DNA of 64,000 nt from Cavia porcellus (GCF_034190915.1 NW_026947486.1:100235123-100299122), one strand, 5' to 3'; counted from the stretch's first letter, positions 34,506-47,101 are shown. Program-made: numbers and translations. Notes: generated by a model from the sequence alone, not told the origin.

Positions 34506-34814
34506 TGAAAACATGTATTGTTCTAATTCATTATTGGCTTCCACTTACTTCTTGTTTTAAGAGCATATATAAATAAATATATATTCATCATTGTAATTCA
34601 AGGACAAGTTTAATTTATATTTGTCAGGTGCTGATGAGCATTGTGGTAAAGTAGTGCAGGTGGGTCAGAGTGGACAGAGGCTGAGCAAACCAAGAGCGAG
34701 AAGAGCAAGTGTATGCGTAAACTTTAATTCAAATTCTGATTTAATTTGAAATGTTTCCCATTGTCATGGACCAGGTAAATGGAGTGGAGAAAGATTAAAA
34801 AAATAATGTTTTTG

Positions 34815-35680
34815 GAAGTTCAGCATGGCTGAATAGAGGAGGAGCTATGTTGGAGTTACTCAGAGAAAATAAACTCAAAACACAGGTAACTGGAACACAG
34901 GGAGGGACATATATCCAGAGGCCAAAATCAGTGTGAAACAAGAGAACTTCAGATAAAAATGAAATAAAAAACACAAGCATAGGGCTGCCTGTGGGAACTT
35001 CACATGAGCAAGCACTGACAATGTCCTACATCTATTCATGACAAAAACCCTGCAGAAAATTAGAATAAATTTTCATCTCAATCCGATAAATGCTATCTAT
35101 GACAAACCAACAGCCAAATGCAATACATGTACATCCATCTTTATAGTAGCACAATTTGTAGTAGCTCAATCTTAAACAGCCCAAATGCTCGTCAACTGAT
35201 GAATGACTTTTTTAACAGAGTGCATTTTACACAAGAGTACTAGTATGCCATAAAAAGTGATAAACTTCAGATATTTCTAGCTAAATGGATGCACCTTGGG
35301 TCCATACTCATAAGTTTAATAAATCAGACACACATGTGTGTAAATGACACATTATTTCTCTGGTGTGAGAAACATAAAGTGTAAATAAGGACAAAAAGTA
35401 TAACTGATACTGTGAAATAGAGATAAAGTACTCAAATGGAAAGGGGGACTGGTGAGGGGAAAAGGGAAAGGAAGGCAGCGAATGAAAATAATGATTAGAA
35501 AAGAAGGAAGAAATTTTAAAAAGCTTTTATAAATGAGAAGAGGGTTGAAAGGAGGAAAAAGGAATGGGAAAAAAAGAATCAAGTTGTATGATGTACAGGT
35601 ACAAATTCCCTATGATGAATGTTATCATTATGTATACAAAAAATATAGCAACAATCCTAATCAATAAAAAAGATACTGTG
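34815..35680 (+). mobile_element. Internally deleted LINE-1, plus strand
   Basis: The copy begins with a short 5' UTR piece (GGAAGTTCAGCATGGCTGAA) and jumps near 35,038 into the interior of ORF2 (GACAAAAACCCTGCAGAAAA). It jumps again near 35,115 to the ORF2 tail (GCCCAAATGCTCGTCAACTG) and ends with a purine-rich 3' UTR (to about 35,680, ATCAATAAAAAAGAT). Most of ORF1 and ORF2 is missing. Confidence 0.65.
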
Positions 35681-35689
35681 ATTTAAAAT

Positions 35690-36375
35690 AAAACACATGG
35701 TACTGCCAAAAAACAGACTTGAAGCTCAGGGGAACAGATTAGCAGACGCAATGACAACTCCAAACACACTCAGCAAAAACTTTATGAGCAAAACAGCAGT
35801 CACACAGGAAATAGTATCAAGAATCAACAACAAGGATCTCATCACATTAAAAAGCCTTTGCACAGCAATAGAAATCACCAACAGAGTAGAGACAGGACAG
35901 TCCACCATGGGAAATCTATTTAATACCTACTCCTCAGAAAAAGGATTGGAATCTAGAATAAATCAAAAACTTTTTTAAAAAGTCAGACTGCCCCCAAATA
36001 AAGACCAATCCAAAATGGGCATGTGAAATGAATAGATATTTCTCAGATGAAGAAGAACAAAGAGAAAATGAATATATGAAAAAATTTTCAGTATCATTGT
36101 TACTTGAGAAATACAAATTAAAACAACACTGAGATTGCATGTCCCTCCAGAAAGAGTGGATATCATCAAGAACTTAACCAAAAACAAGTGCTGCTGGGGC
36201 ACTGGGGGATAAGGAAGCTTCTTCACTGTTGGGGGGAAGTAAACTGGTGAAGCCACTACCAAAATTAATTCAGAGATTACTCAAAACACTAAAACAAAAG
36301 GTTCCATTTGATACACGTTTGGCCCTTCTACATATCTTCTCCAAAGTGTTAAAAGTATCATTCCACACTGATATA
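35690..36375 (+). pseudogene. LINE-1 ORF2 C-terminal fragment, plus strand
   Basis: Translation of 35,697-35,978 gives INNKDLITLKSLCTAIEITN and QSTMGNLFNTYSSEKG, characteristic of the region after the reverse transcriptase in L1 ORF2. DNA to about 36,375 continues in order (GAATAGATATTTCTCAGATG, CTGGTGAAGCCACTACC). It ends abruptly, with no 3' UTR, at the border of the GC-rich block. Confidence 0.75.
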
Positions 36376-36389
36376 TCCATATCCATGAT

Positions 36390-37870
36390 TTTACACCTCC
36401 CAGTCAGGAGGCACAGGCACCAGCAGCTCTGCCTTGAAAGTCAGGAACTGAAGACAGCTCTGGAGGTCTCCTGAGGGGCCTGTCTGCCTGTGCTCTGTGG
36501 ATCCCTAAGTACACTCATGGCCATGGGCTGAGCCCCCAACCAAAGGCACAGCTCTCTCTGGCCCACGGGGTATTCCAGGAGCCCATGGATGGCATGGAAG
36601 CTGCAGTGGGACTCTGCCGCTGATTGGCCCATAAAGGTCCGTCTGCACAGGTGTTGTGGGTGTCACCTGTATTGTGGGTGAAACATTGAGATGCCTCACA
36701 TTCCCCTCATACTCTCAGGAGGGTGCTGTACGTGTGGCTACTCTCCATGCACGTTTTGAGGTTAGACAGTCATGCAGGCCCCTGAAAATGTCCAGGGTGG
36801 TGCCCACAGAAGGGAGGGGTACACTGGTGCACCAGGAGGGCCTGGATGCCCTGGAGCCACTGGAGACAGGGAAGGTGCAAAAACGGAAGGCATTGTGGCC
36901 CAGGAATGTCCTTAGAACCAGGCGACAATGCACAATCCAGTGTCCGGGAGCGGCACCTGAGCCTTGGGTGGAAACTCAACTCATAAATATCTGGAGATGT
37001 ATCCTTCCGGAGAAACAAGCTGGGGGAGGTCAGGAACCCGCGGGGGTGGGGTGAGGTAAAGAGGAGCTCCTAAAAGACAGGAGAGGAGGCAGGGAACCCC
37101 AGGGCTGGAGAAAGCAGGCTGGGGTGGGGTCGAGCTGCCAGGAGGTACAAAGGGCCAAAGAGACCCTGCACGGTGGCCAGGTGGCCAGATGGAGAAAGCA
37201 GCCTCAGTCACAGTTGCCTTAACCAGATGTCCACCAGCTGCCTCAATGTGCCTTTCTGCTACTCTGTGAACGCTGATGTTACCTGAATGCTCCTGGCTCA
37301 GGGACCTGAGTGCCTTGCACATGTAGTTCAAAGAGAGCTCACAGTGAGCAACCATAACCTGCATGTGTAAGCTGTGGGCGGTGGTGGGCTGCCGGGAGGG
37401 GGCAGCGTGTGTCTGGGGCTGAGAGGGCATCCAGGGGACAGGCTCAGATCCCAGAGCTTTAGTCTAAGGAGAGGGTGTGATTTGCAGGCCTAACAGGGGC
37501 CCTGTAAGTGATAAGCCGAAGGACTGGCAGAGAAAAAGAGATCTGAGCACTGTTGGTGTGATTCTGTTTCCCTGCCCTTTAGCCGGTTAACTGAAGAAAA
37601 TTCCTGCCTTTTGGAGGCTTCTGTGACCACCTTTCTGAACCAGCTTTGCACGGTGACTCCTCTGTTGAAACATTACTTTCCCTAGGATGTGTACAAGTCT
37701 CAGCTGCAAAAGAGGATTCAGTGTTCTTCATTTACCTGCCAGCCCTAGGCAGTGACTTCCCTGGGGCAGGGATTCCTGAGGTGCCCTGCCACTTTCTTTG
37801 GGCGGCCCCATTGCTTCTCTGCACTGCCCCCTAGTGCAGTAATGTTTGTTCATGCTGAAATAAAGTGAAC
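36390..37870 (+). pseudogene. GC-rich block, possible decayed collagen-like pseudogene
   Basis: Base composition rises sharply compared with both sides. Short runs with glycine at every third residue can be read in shifting frames: GPRGIPGAHG (about 36,558), GAPGGPGCPGATGD (about 36,827), GTPGLEKAGWGG (about 37,096). A poly(A) signal lies at 37,859-37,864. No frame is open for long (the largest is 37,4xx-36,981 on the minus strand, 149 codons, without recognisable motifs). The pattern could be a broken collagen-type retrocopy or a terminal exon and 3' UTR, but proline- and glycine-coding triplets also arise by chance in GC-rich DNA. Confidence 0.3.
37859..37864 (+). terminator. Poly(A) signal AATAAA in the GC-rich block
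   Basis: AATAAA, followed by a TGTCTGAGTTTCTTTT stretch 20 bases downstream. It ends the GC-rich segment and supports the idea that this was once the 3' end of a transcript. Confidence 0.35.
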
Positions 37871-38065
37871 AGCTGTTCCATGTCTGAGTTTCTTTTCAGA
37901 CCTTGATCATCCACATCCTCCTGCCATTGTCTTCAGGGGATGAGAGATTCTGGGATTTAGACAAGGTAACTGAGGACAGTTTAGGAAATGGAAAAATATA
38001 AACTCTATTAGGTCTTGCTGTTCAGCATTAACTACTCTCAGCATTTTGAAGCATATTTGTACTTT

Positions 38066-38240
38066 TTTTTTCTTTTTTAAAAATTTTATTTAAAGAGAAA
38101 AAAGCAAAACAGAAAAAAGAGTACAAATAATACAGAATTTAAAAAAACTAAAAAATTACTAGTTGATAAATTACATATTGTCACCTTAGAGGTAGTTGTT
38201 CAAGTTACAAAGTTAAAGCATAAAAAGTGGACATTCAAAT
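38066..38240 (-). mobile_element. Short 5'-truncated LINE-1 insertion, minus strand
   Basis: About 175 bases of the T-rich L1 3' UTR terminus in reverse complement, starting with a T-run. It is flanked by a perfect 13-bp target-site duplication ATATTTGTACTTT at 38,053-38,065 and 38,241-38,253. Confidence 0.9.
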
Positions 38241-38370
38241 ATATTTGTACTTTGAGAGTTGATCTCATAGCTGAAATATGTCACAACTGAAAAATATCAA
38301 AGATTTCATTTACAACCTGTTAGATTTTTTTCTGAAATTTTTCCATGTAACATGAGTTTGACCTCTTTTT

Positions 38371-38972
38371 TTAAAAAAGTTTCAAAACTATGTTACTGAC
38401 TACAAGCAAAATATATGTACTATAGTGTAATAGTTGAACATTTAATGTCCCCACAGTCCTTCCACTTCCCATGTTGAATGAGGAGAATTCATACAGATTC
38501 TGCACCTCTACATCTACATGCATGGTGGTTTGCTTACATTGATTCCAGGTCATACTGACACACTCTATTCTCGTCCACCTACTAATTTGAGGCTCTAAAT
38601 CTACAGTGCAAAATCTCTCTCCAGGAATGGTGTCCTCCCACCGGAATGCTGGTTTCCTCACAGCTTTGTTGTCAGATCTTTTTCTTGGTATAAAAACAAG
38701 CAAACAGAATAAATAACTAACAAAATTAGATACTCACTTCATTGGTGACGAGCAACCCAGCCAGAAACATGGGAAAAAATTGTGACTATATTTCCCTGGG
38801 TCAGATTAGTGAAGAAAACCATTGAAACAATGAGTTGAGTTTCTGGGATAGGAATTGTCACAGTGTTGGAAAAAACACTTAGAAGTAAAATCACCTGGCA
38901 AGTCAGATGGAACACATCTGCACAAAGGTAGGAAACAGCATTATGGTTGAATAAGAGCGTGATGTGCTTCAC
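38371..38972 (-). other. Two unassigned minus-strand open frames
   Basis: Frames at 38,371-38,703 (110 codons) and 38,739-38,972 (77 codons) lie close together. The second is hydrophobic (CQVILLLSVFSNTVTIPIPE). I recognise no family. They could be remnants of one membrane-protein pseudogene or chance frames. Confidence 0.2.
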
Positions 38973-38979
38973 AGGCAGT

Positions 38980-40845
38980 CAGTCTGCTAGAAGACTGCAG
39001 GGGCAGCAATCAGTCTTCCCCTTTTCTGCAGCTAGGCAGATGCACCCACTCCACACCCATCCTCAGAAAGGACAGGCTGGATAGCCCATCACTCTGACAT
39101 ACTTTGTCTGCAGTGTACATGGTGACTGGTGACCCTATGCATATTAGCTACTCGATGTAATGGACTGAGTGTCTCTGTACTCACATATACTACACATTGA
39201 TGTCCTAAGCAATCCCGTAGTTATGTGCAGAGATTTCATCTATGAGGGTGCAGTGAAGGCTAAAGGAAGCCCTGAGTTTGCTAGTCTGATGCAGAATGGT
39301 TGTCATCCTTTTAAGAAAAGACAGGGGCTCTGTTGCCCTCTCAGGGCACAGGTGCTAATGAAAGGCCATGCGAGTGGCTGCAAATAAGCTAGGGTCGCAG
39401 TACTCACCAAAAAGAGTTTACCAACCCTTTCATCATGCACAGCTGCCTCTAGAACAGTAAGAAAATAAGTCTCTTTTCTTAATCAATCAAAGGGCAGGGA
39501 GTGTTGTCATGGCTGGCTGAGCAGATTAAGCATAACTTCCTTCATCCAAAGGAAAAAATATATATCTTGAATATTTTCATTTTAATTGTTGCATTTTTGC
39601 AGTACATAATGATTGCATTTCTTGCTGGAGTTTCTACATGTGCATATCACAGCTATTATGACAGGAGCTAGGTTAACCAGTGGGGTAACACTGTGACTCT
39701 CCACCTAAAATGGATGGTAGGGGCTTATCTTATCTGACATTCCCATTTCAAAGTGATGGGTCCTAGGTCCTAGAAAAATAGCTTGCTTGTCATTAATGGT
39801 GGCAAGATGCCTTTTTCTTTCATCTTTGAAAAATATTCATAACCTTTTCAGAGAAAAGATTTTATAACTTCCCTTAACAAACACTTTAGCAGGAGGAGGC
39901 TTTGTCTCTTCTATAGGAAGAATTAAGCCCCTTGGCCTAAATTTGCATATATGTTTACAATAGCTTTATAGTATATATTGTACAGTATCTTGCAAACGTG
40001 CTATGCTCAGACTATGTATAATAAGTGTAGATTTATCAAGGTTTCTACATACATAATCCTGTGAAATTAGTAGCAGTTTTTTTTTTTCTCTTTCAGATCT
40101 GTTTCCCTTTGATTCTCTTATTTTATTCCTTCTGACTGGTTACATTTTCTTGCTGCCTTGTATGTCTGGTAGTTTCTGTTTCGATGATTGTCAAGTTCTG
40201 CCCTTTTTCATGCCCTCAGGGAACTTCTGTATTGTAGAGGGATCCATGAGCTGTGTTCGGGATGTTGTTTGGTGTCTTGGAAAGATTTGATCTTTTGGAA
40301 TCTTATGGGGACCAGAGCAGCTCTCAGTAGTAGAAAAAGTTTTCCACATGGCACAGGCTAGACCAACTGAGAGCCTTGCCAGTGCCCCCTGAAGCACAAG
40401 GCTTACCTGTCCTCCTTAATTCCATGGTGGGCTCAGCCACTGATCTCTGCTCTCCTAGAGAGCTGAGCTAATCTTCCATTTATCCACTTAAGGGCAGATC
40501 CATTTCCAAGCCCGACAGTTTCCTCATGTGCTTGGCCTCATCTACACTCTGTTGAATCCTCAAGTGTGTCCAACTGAGGATGGGCAGGGTTCTCTATCTC
40601 GGCGATTCTGTCTCCTCAGGCCCTCTGACCTTACGTCAGTAGCTACCTAAACTCTGATTCTTTTTCAGGTTTTAAACTGCAGCATTTTCTGGGCTCAGAA
40701 TTCCATCTGTATCTTCCCTCTCTTCATTTCAGATTTTCGTGGTTTGCTTATCTGTTTGATTTATATTGTATAAGACCTCCTGGTTGATACATAGATGAGA
40801 ATCATGTCTTCCAACACACTGACCTACATGATCTCCCACTGTTGT
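38980..40845. other. Unassigned DNA
   Basis: The part 40,090-40,800 is less AT-rich and might be an old L1 5' UTR or LTR in reverse, but no landmark supports this. No convincing gene is seen. Confidence 0.3.
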
Positions 40846-41395
40846 GGAAATCTGACATCAAAACAAATGGAGGACCCCTTGATCCAAGGAATTGGAAGGC
40901 AGCTGTGTATTACTCTATCGTACTGGCAGGGTCAAGTCCAAAATTCCAGCATCGACTGAGAATGAAATAGAAACTTATATACATTTCATAAGCAAGAAGT
41001 GTGAAAGCTATAGCCGTTTATCCTAAAATTGGCTATGTGAATTGAGTCGTGTGTTTTCAAGCACATTAGTTACAGAAGTTTTTTTGTTTTGTTTTGTTTT
41101 TTGGGGTTTTTTTTTGTTTGTTTGTATTTTTTTTTATCATAAGGTGGGACAAAATAAGGAAGGAGCTGGGTCTTAGGGGATGGTTGAACTAAGCATGTCC
41201 TTAACTAGTTTATCCTGAATGGGTGGTTCTTGAAAACAGAGTATGTTTGCATGTCAGACACTAAAACAAGCCCAGGTGAATGTAGTCAGACTGAGTCAGG
41301 TCAGACATCTCTAAGTTGCAGCTACCTGGTCAGTCAAGGTTAACTGAGTCTAAAGATCTAACTATGTGATGGGCAAGATGAGCACATCTTATCTT
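40846..41395 (-). mobile_element. Possible retroviral LTR, minus strand
   Basis: TGTTGTGGAAATCTGACATC, AAACTTATATACATTTCATA and GGGACAAAATAAGGAAGGAG have the general look of a rodent ERV LTR read in reverse. No partner LTR, primer site or target duplication could be found, and the borders are guesses. A T/G-rich run lies at about 41,078-41,130. Confidence 0.3.
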
Positions 41396-41399
41396 AACA

Positions 41400-43980
41400 G
41401 AGCATGAGACTTGAGTTTCACTTCTCTGTCACACCACTGAATTATACCATTAAGGTTCAAGTATATTATGTCCATTTGTGTGTAATATTTTATGTGTTCC
41501 CAAGTATGTGAAAATTTACCATGTTTTCCCCTCTTGGGACTGGTTTCTATGACCACACAAAGGCATTGTTTAAAACATCTCCCTTGTCCTCTGTGGCATG
41601 TTTCTTCTGGTCTCTCGTACCACACAGGCAACATTCTGAGACTTCCCATTTTGCTGAACTGGAAACCTCATCTAGCATCTCACGTATTTATTTTTGCCTT
41701 GGTGTTTTATTGCCATTATTAGCTTTGTTTGTTTGCACCGGGTTTATTGAGCACAATTTATATGCTTTAAATTCTACCCTATTTTGGCCTTAAGAATTTT
41801 AGAAGATGCATAGAGTTGGTTGTAGAAAAATCGGGAGAGGACTAGTTATCATCTTTTATGAAAATGAAAGCTTTGTTGATTGTGAATTCTTGTGTGGGTA
41901 TGTTTGCCCCCATTAGTCCTTCATGCTTCCTCACAGCAATGTATCCCTCTGCATCTCTCACAGGGAGATAATAAAAATCAAAAACACATGGCTTGCTACT
42001 TTGTGACATCCAAGCTGTGTGTGCATAATGAAAGCTTCGTTATTCTAAAGCAGACTAATCGTTTTTCATCACGGTAGCCACAGGTTCTTCCAAACACCTC
42101 AGGTGTATTCTTGCCATAAATGCAGTGGTCTCTCAAGCACTGTGTCCCAGGGCCTCACAGGGAATTAGTGGGCAGTCACAGGGAGCCATGTGCTGAAATG
42201 TTAGCTCATGTTTCATCATGGAATCTTTAAGAATTTATTTTCACCCTCTTTCACCCTTCTTATAACACATATTTGTTCCTTTTGCAAAGATGGTGACAAA
42301 ATATAGCTTCAAATAGCAAATTTGATGTTGTTACTACAGCCCTAAATCTCTGCAAATAATTCCCATCATCAAATTTACGGTACTTGCCCTGGACCCGATT
42401 ATGCTCTCCTGTTTGTCTAGTTCAAGTAGTTCAAGTCAGATCAAGTATATATCCTTATGAAAGAGGCCTTGTTTATCAATCAGATTCTGTGTATCTATTC
42501 CTCATGGAAACTTCAACCAACCTTCTCTAGCCATCACCATATCCAATCTTATGGTCCACAGTTCTGTGTTATCGATATTTTTCTTACAATATTATCTGAA
42601 CTGTTTTAAAAGCCTTTACCAATGCCTCATTAGTCTACTACACAATTTGCACAAAGCCAGGCAGGACATTAAAAATATTGTGAATTCCTAGAGGAAAGAT
42701 ATTTATGGAGTGCTACCAGTGAAACTATTCTTCCTGGGTAGATTGCTAAACTCCCATTGGCTAGAACAAGCAGAAATCCTGAAATGATACCTCCAATTTG
42801 GAGGAAGACTTACTTAGGTAAACAGGCACTGATCAGCGTCACTCACTATGTATCAGACCTGATGTCTGGTGATGTAGGGTTTAGAAACACAGAGGCAGAA
42901 TGGTTGTCATCTGGGTATTTGTTTATACAGTGTTCATCATAGTGACCAGCTATGCATCACAGTGACCAGCCCTTTCTTGGAGACACAAGCAACCAGAAAT
43001 TGATGAGCATCTATTACATGTCAACTGAGTAACTGAAACACGATAACTGAAAGAGACATTTTCTGTTGCATTATATGTCATCCTATAGCCGGAGGTATAT
43101 TTTATCCAGAATAAGTTATTAAGTGTTCCAATGGAAAGTCACTGGGAAATTTAGAGAGAAGGATAAAACATCATGTACATACACGTCTGAAAACAGAATA
43201 AGAAAACAAGCACTAATGTGTAGATTCGTTAACAGATATGAAAATGATAGAATCATGGAAAAACATTCAGAAAATTTTGTGTCTGATGCAAGTTGCTGAT
43301 ATGAATGACTCAGTGACATGTATTCAAAATTGCAGATAGATCTAGTGTTACAGACAATCCTGGGGAAGATTTGAGATTTGACCTGAAACATGGACAAAGC
43401 TGATAATAAGTCACAACACTGATATGTTAGAGGCTAGCATGTACCAGGCAACATAAAATTCCTTAGCAGAAATTTCCCCTGTGTCACTACAGTACCATAG
43501 GTTGGTTTATACTAAATCTTCACCAAAGAGATCAAGACATGTGGCAAGGTACTACCCAAAGTTGTCAACTATTTGGGGTAGTGCTGGCTGTAGTCCTCAA
43601 ACAGGCAAAATAACTGTTGCAATTCCCAGCATGCCAAAATACAAAGTAAGTTAAGGAACAATCATTAGCACAGAAACATTTCATATGATGGTCTTTCTGG
43701 ATAGTTTAGATAATGTGACAGGAAAATTGTGTGTTTGACACAAGTTTTTACATTACAGAGAGCATAATGAGACCACATTTCAAAACCACAACTAAAACTC
43801 CACAAAAATCAAAGTTTCACCTCTAATACTATGAATGGCCAGAATGTAAATCCAAGCAGCATGATTACAACCCATTGGCACAATCACAATCACAACACAT
43901 AGGTTAATTAGTGATGGTTTATTCTTTCTAGAAAGGATAAAGCTGATGGCATTGACATGACACTAAGTGTGAATGCAAAA
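41400..43980. other. Unassigned intergenic DNA
   Basis: Overlapping short frames around 41,389-41,793 and 41,892-42,077 show no conserved motif. No repeat family is recognised with confidence. Confidence 0.3.
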
Positions 43981-43984
43981 GTGT

Positions 43985-44450
43985 CATATTAGAGAGGTTA
44001 CATAATATTCCCCAAAAGTTTCATGTGTTCAGAAATGAGTGTTTTGATTGGACTGTGGGACACTTTACTGGCCAGTGGGTTAGTTCTTTGAAGAGTTCAT
44101 AGATGAATGTTCTGATATAAGGACTGGCCTTCTCAAAGGTGATAGATAGCTTGGAAGGGTGACATGTAAGCTTGTATTCTTATTCAGAGTTCCTTATTCC
44201 TTCTTACTCTTCTCTTTCACTGGTTTCTTTTCATCTTATCTTCCCCTTCCTTCCTTCCATTCCTCCTTCCTTTCTTCACTCTTTTATCTCTTGCTAATCC
44301 CTCTTCTTTCTCTCTCTTTATCTTTTTTCCTTGAGTTCTGTAAGGTGACAAACCATCACTTGTCTGAGATGCCTCCATCCTATTTAGTACTTGCAGCCAC
44401 AATGATGAATGGGTGATATAATTTAATATTTCAATAAAAATGACCTTCAA
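43985..44450 (+). mobile_element. Probable MaLR-type LTR, plus strand
   Basis: TTCCCCAAAAGTTTCATGTG, TTTGATTGGACTGTGGGACA and GGCCAGTGGGTTAGTTCTTT occur in the order found in the 5' half of ERVL-MaLR LTRs. A pyrimidine-rich stretch (about 44,195-44,335, many TTCC units) and an ATGATGAATGGG block follow. Borders are approximate. Confidence 0.5.
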
Positions 44451-44819
44451 ATCCTTTTATTTGTATTTGTTTTTGGCCTGCACATCATAAAACAACTCAT
44501 ACAAGTTGATCTGTAAAGCTCAAGTCAGGAGACATATGACATCTAAGTGCTAGGACCTGTGTATTAGTATTCATCACAGAGACCACATCATTTTCTTCAG
44601 AATAACTGTCCAGTGTCTCTCCATGTGGTCATCTAGCACCAGAGAACTCCCATCTACATGTAAGGGCAAGAGCAAAAAATCCAAAAAATGCTCCTTGTTG
44701 GAGGGTGAAAATCAACTGAATCAGGATGAATTTGATAATACAGATTTATAAAGCCAGAAGTCACTGGAAACACAGACCAAAACTTGTGTAGTAGGTTAGA
44801 ATATGGAGAAATAGACACA

Positions 44820-44825
44820 GACCTA
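44820..44825. repeat. Target-site duplication, left copy (GACCTA)
   Basis: Identical to 52,383-52,388. A 6-bp duplication is the size expected from a betaretrovirus-class integrase. Confidence 0.9.
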
Positions 44826-45141
44826 TGTAGGGAGCGGTGTGACAGCCCCATTGTTGCCTCCCCACCTCTCTCTCTTATGGGCACATAATGTGCCTGTCTA
44901 CATTACCCATAATCCTCTCCTGCTTACGTCACATACCTGGATGTGATGATGACCTATCAGAAACCACCCCGTAGCCTCTTCCTGTCCCACCAACCTGCCC
45001 TTGGCCTATAAAGGATATGACCACTTCTTGAATAAACAAGACTTGATTGGACTCCTCAACTTGTCTCAATCTCTCTTTGTCTCCCACTCTGTCTTTTTTT
45101 CATCCCCATTCCCTCTCCAGGTACACCCCACGGATTGATCA
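44826..45141 (+). repeat. 5' LTR of the provirus
   Basis: It begins TGTAGGGAGCGG and ends GGATTGATCA. It has TATAAA at 45,007-45,012 and AATAAA at 45,031-45,036. The close spacing of TATA box and poly(A) signal is usual where R is very short. A TGACG-like stretch (TTACGTCAC near 44,925) could bind CREB-type factors. Confidence 0.95.
45007..45012 (+). promoter_or_regulatory. TATA box of the 5' LTR
   Basis: TATAAA preceded by GGCC and conserved in the 3' LTR (52,235-52,240). Confidence 0.8.
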
Positions 45142-45143
45142 GG

Positions 45144-45161
45144 TGGTGCCCAGCGTGGGGG
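45144..45161 (+). promoter_or_regulatory. Primer-binding site (tRNA-Lys type)
   Basis: TGGTGCCCAGCGTGGGGG starts two bases after the LTR. By recollection of the tRNA-Lys(1,2) 3' end it differs at about three positions, which fits betaretroviruses and age-related decay. Confidence 0.8.
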
Positions 45162-45284
45162 CTCCTGGCACGGGGGAGTTAACGAGGGAGCCGTTAGAGA
45201 ACTCCAGCTGAAAGTGAAAGTAAACTGAATCAAGGCCGAGGCCTGCACAGACGACAGCCTGACATGCCGCCCAAGTCACGGTGA

Positions 45285-46960
45285 GTGAACGACAACCCCA
45301 TCCCCTTCCCCCAACAAGCATTGAGCAAACATGAATTGTTCATGGGAGGCCTTAGCGAGGCATTAAAGACAAGAGGGGTAAGGGTTAGAACAGAAAAATT
45401 GTTGCAGTATATTCAGTTTATCCATAAAGTGTGCCCTTGGTTCCGCCTAGAGGGCTCTATAGATACTAAGAGGTGGAAAAGAGTAGGTGATGCTCTAAAA
45501 GATTTTTATAGGGTTTTTGGTCCTAAAAAGATTCCGGTGACCACCTTTGCATACTGGGATTTAATCTCTCAGTTGCTTACTCAGCAGCATGCAGATCCTC
45601 AGATTGAGGAGATGGTTGCATAGGATGAGGCTGCCCTGCGCAACTCCTTTAATCCTACTCTAAAACCATCCTCAGAAAAATCTGAAGCCTCTGATCTCTC
45701 AGACGCAGAGGCTGATGGCCTGTTAGAGGTCCTCCAAGATGACAATCTGCCACACCCCACACCTCCACGGCCAATTGGAGATTCATATAAATCTTTGTAC
45801 CCTGACCTCTCTGATTTTCAAGCGGTCAACTGAGAATAACTAGCACAACAAGCCTCTACATACCACCCTGACCCTGTTGTGGCACTGGCCACTATTAACC
45901 CACCCCCTGACTATGATGGTGCACTTAGCATCGGCCCTCAACCTTCTAGCATGCTAGCAGAATTACAACAAAGAAAAAGGGATCTTTTAAAACAGATACA
46001 GCTAAAAAAAAAGAATGCCAAAATCTTTCAACTCAATTGCAGGCCTTCCAAGCTACACAGCCTTATAGTTCTCCTAAGATGGCACCTGCCTCCGGCAAGT
46101 CTCATGGCACTCTTAAAATGGCGCCTGCATCTGGCAGTCAGCCCAAAATGGCGTTCCCAGTCACGGAGGCCATTGTTTCCCCACGGGATGTTCAAGAAGG
46201 GATTGAACCACAAGCAGTTAGGATACACACACCTCTCAATGTGACAGCCCTAAAAGAGTTAAAGGCCTCAGTCTCTCAATACAGCACAACTACCACCTAT
46301 ACTATTGCAGTTCTAGATTCTTTGACTCAGGGTTGGAGCATTCTTAATGAGTGGAAAGACTTAGCAAAAGCCACCCTCTCCAGAGGCAATTATCTATTAT
46401 GGAAATCTGAATTTTTTGATCAATGTGAGGATATAGCCAGAGATAACACCGCACGGCAAAACCTCTGGATCCTTGCTATGCTTACAAAAACAGGAGATTT
46501 TGCCAGAAAAGAGACCCAAATGCGGTTTGATTCGGGCCTCTTTGCACAGATTAACGTGGCAGCCACTAGAGTGGAAACGACTCCCCTCAGGAGGCGAGCC
46601 TACCTTGTCACTCATCCAAATAAAACAAAAGCCTGAGGAGCCCTTTTCAGATTTTGTCGATTGCCTCCTACAGGTGGTGGAGCGTCTTTTTGGCTCCACA
46701 GAAACAAACTTTGCCCTGGTCAAACAATTGGCTTATGAAAATACAACCTCAGCTTGTCAAGCTGCAATTTGACAGCATCACAAAAAGGAGGACCTATCAG
46801 GTTATATTCACCTATGCACAGATATTGGGCCTGCTTATCATCAAGGCCTAGCCATGGCCACAGTACAACAAGGTTGCACAGTAAAACAGCTCCTTTTTCG
46901 TCCTAAAAAAGATATTGCTTGTTTCAAATGTGGCCAAATTGGCCACATGGCTCGTGACTG
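45285..46960 (+). pseudogene. gag: gag remnant (matrix, capsid, nucleocapsid)
   Basis: Gag forms the virus particle. The matrix part (45,285-45,623) contains LLQYIQFIHKVCPWFRLEG and TKRWKRVGDALKDFYRVFGP, typical of betaretroviral matrix. No Met-Gly lies where the start is expected; the next Met-Gly is at 45,342. In-frame stops follow at 45,621 and near 45,831-45,840. Capsid resumes in another frame (46,037-46,636, 199 codons). It shifts again to a frame carrying the major homology region (IKQKPEEPFSDFVDCLLQ, about 46,620-46,673). The first nucleocapsid zinc knuckle (CX2CX4HX4C) is intact at 46,920-46,961. A second knuckle near 47,008-47,049 has tyrosines in place of two cysteines and an internal TGA. 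At least two frameshifts and several stops make the gene inactive. Confidence 0.92.
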
Positions 46961-46961
46961 C
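46920..46961 (+). other. Intact nucleocapsid CCHC zinc knuckle motif
   Basis: Encodes CFKCGQIGHMARDC, a perfect CX2CX4HX4C knuckle, in the same frame as the matrix and the capsid C-terminus. It binds viral RNA in the family. Confidence 0.9.
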
Positions 46962-47101
46962 AAAAATAAAAATAAAAATCTGTCCTCTACAAAAAAATCA
47001 GGGCTATGTCCCAGATACAAATGAGGAGACCACTGGGCTAATGAGTACCAATCCAAAAGAGATGTTCACGGTAACCCTCTTCCCCCACAGGGAAACGGGA
47101 C

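Noticed and set aside
36656..37054. 132-codon plus-strand frame as a real gene
   Set aside because: There is no recognisable domain, the collagen-like runs fall in other frames, and overlapping frames of similar length exist on the minus strand, as expected in GC-rich DNA.
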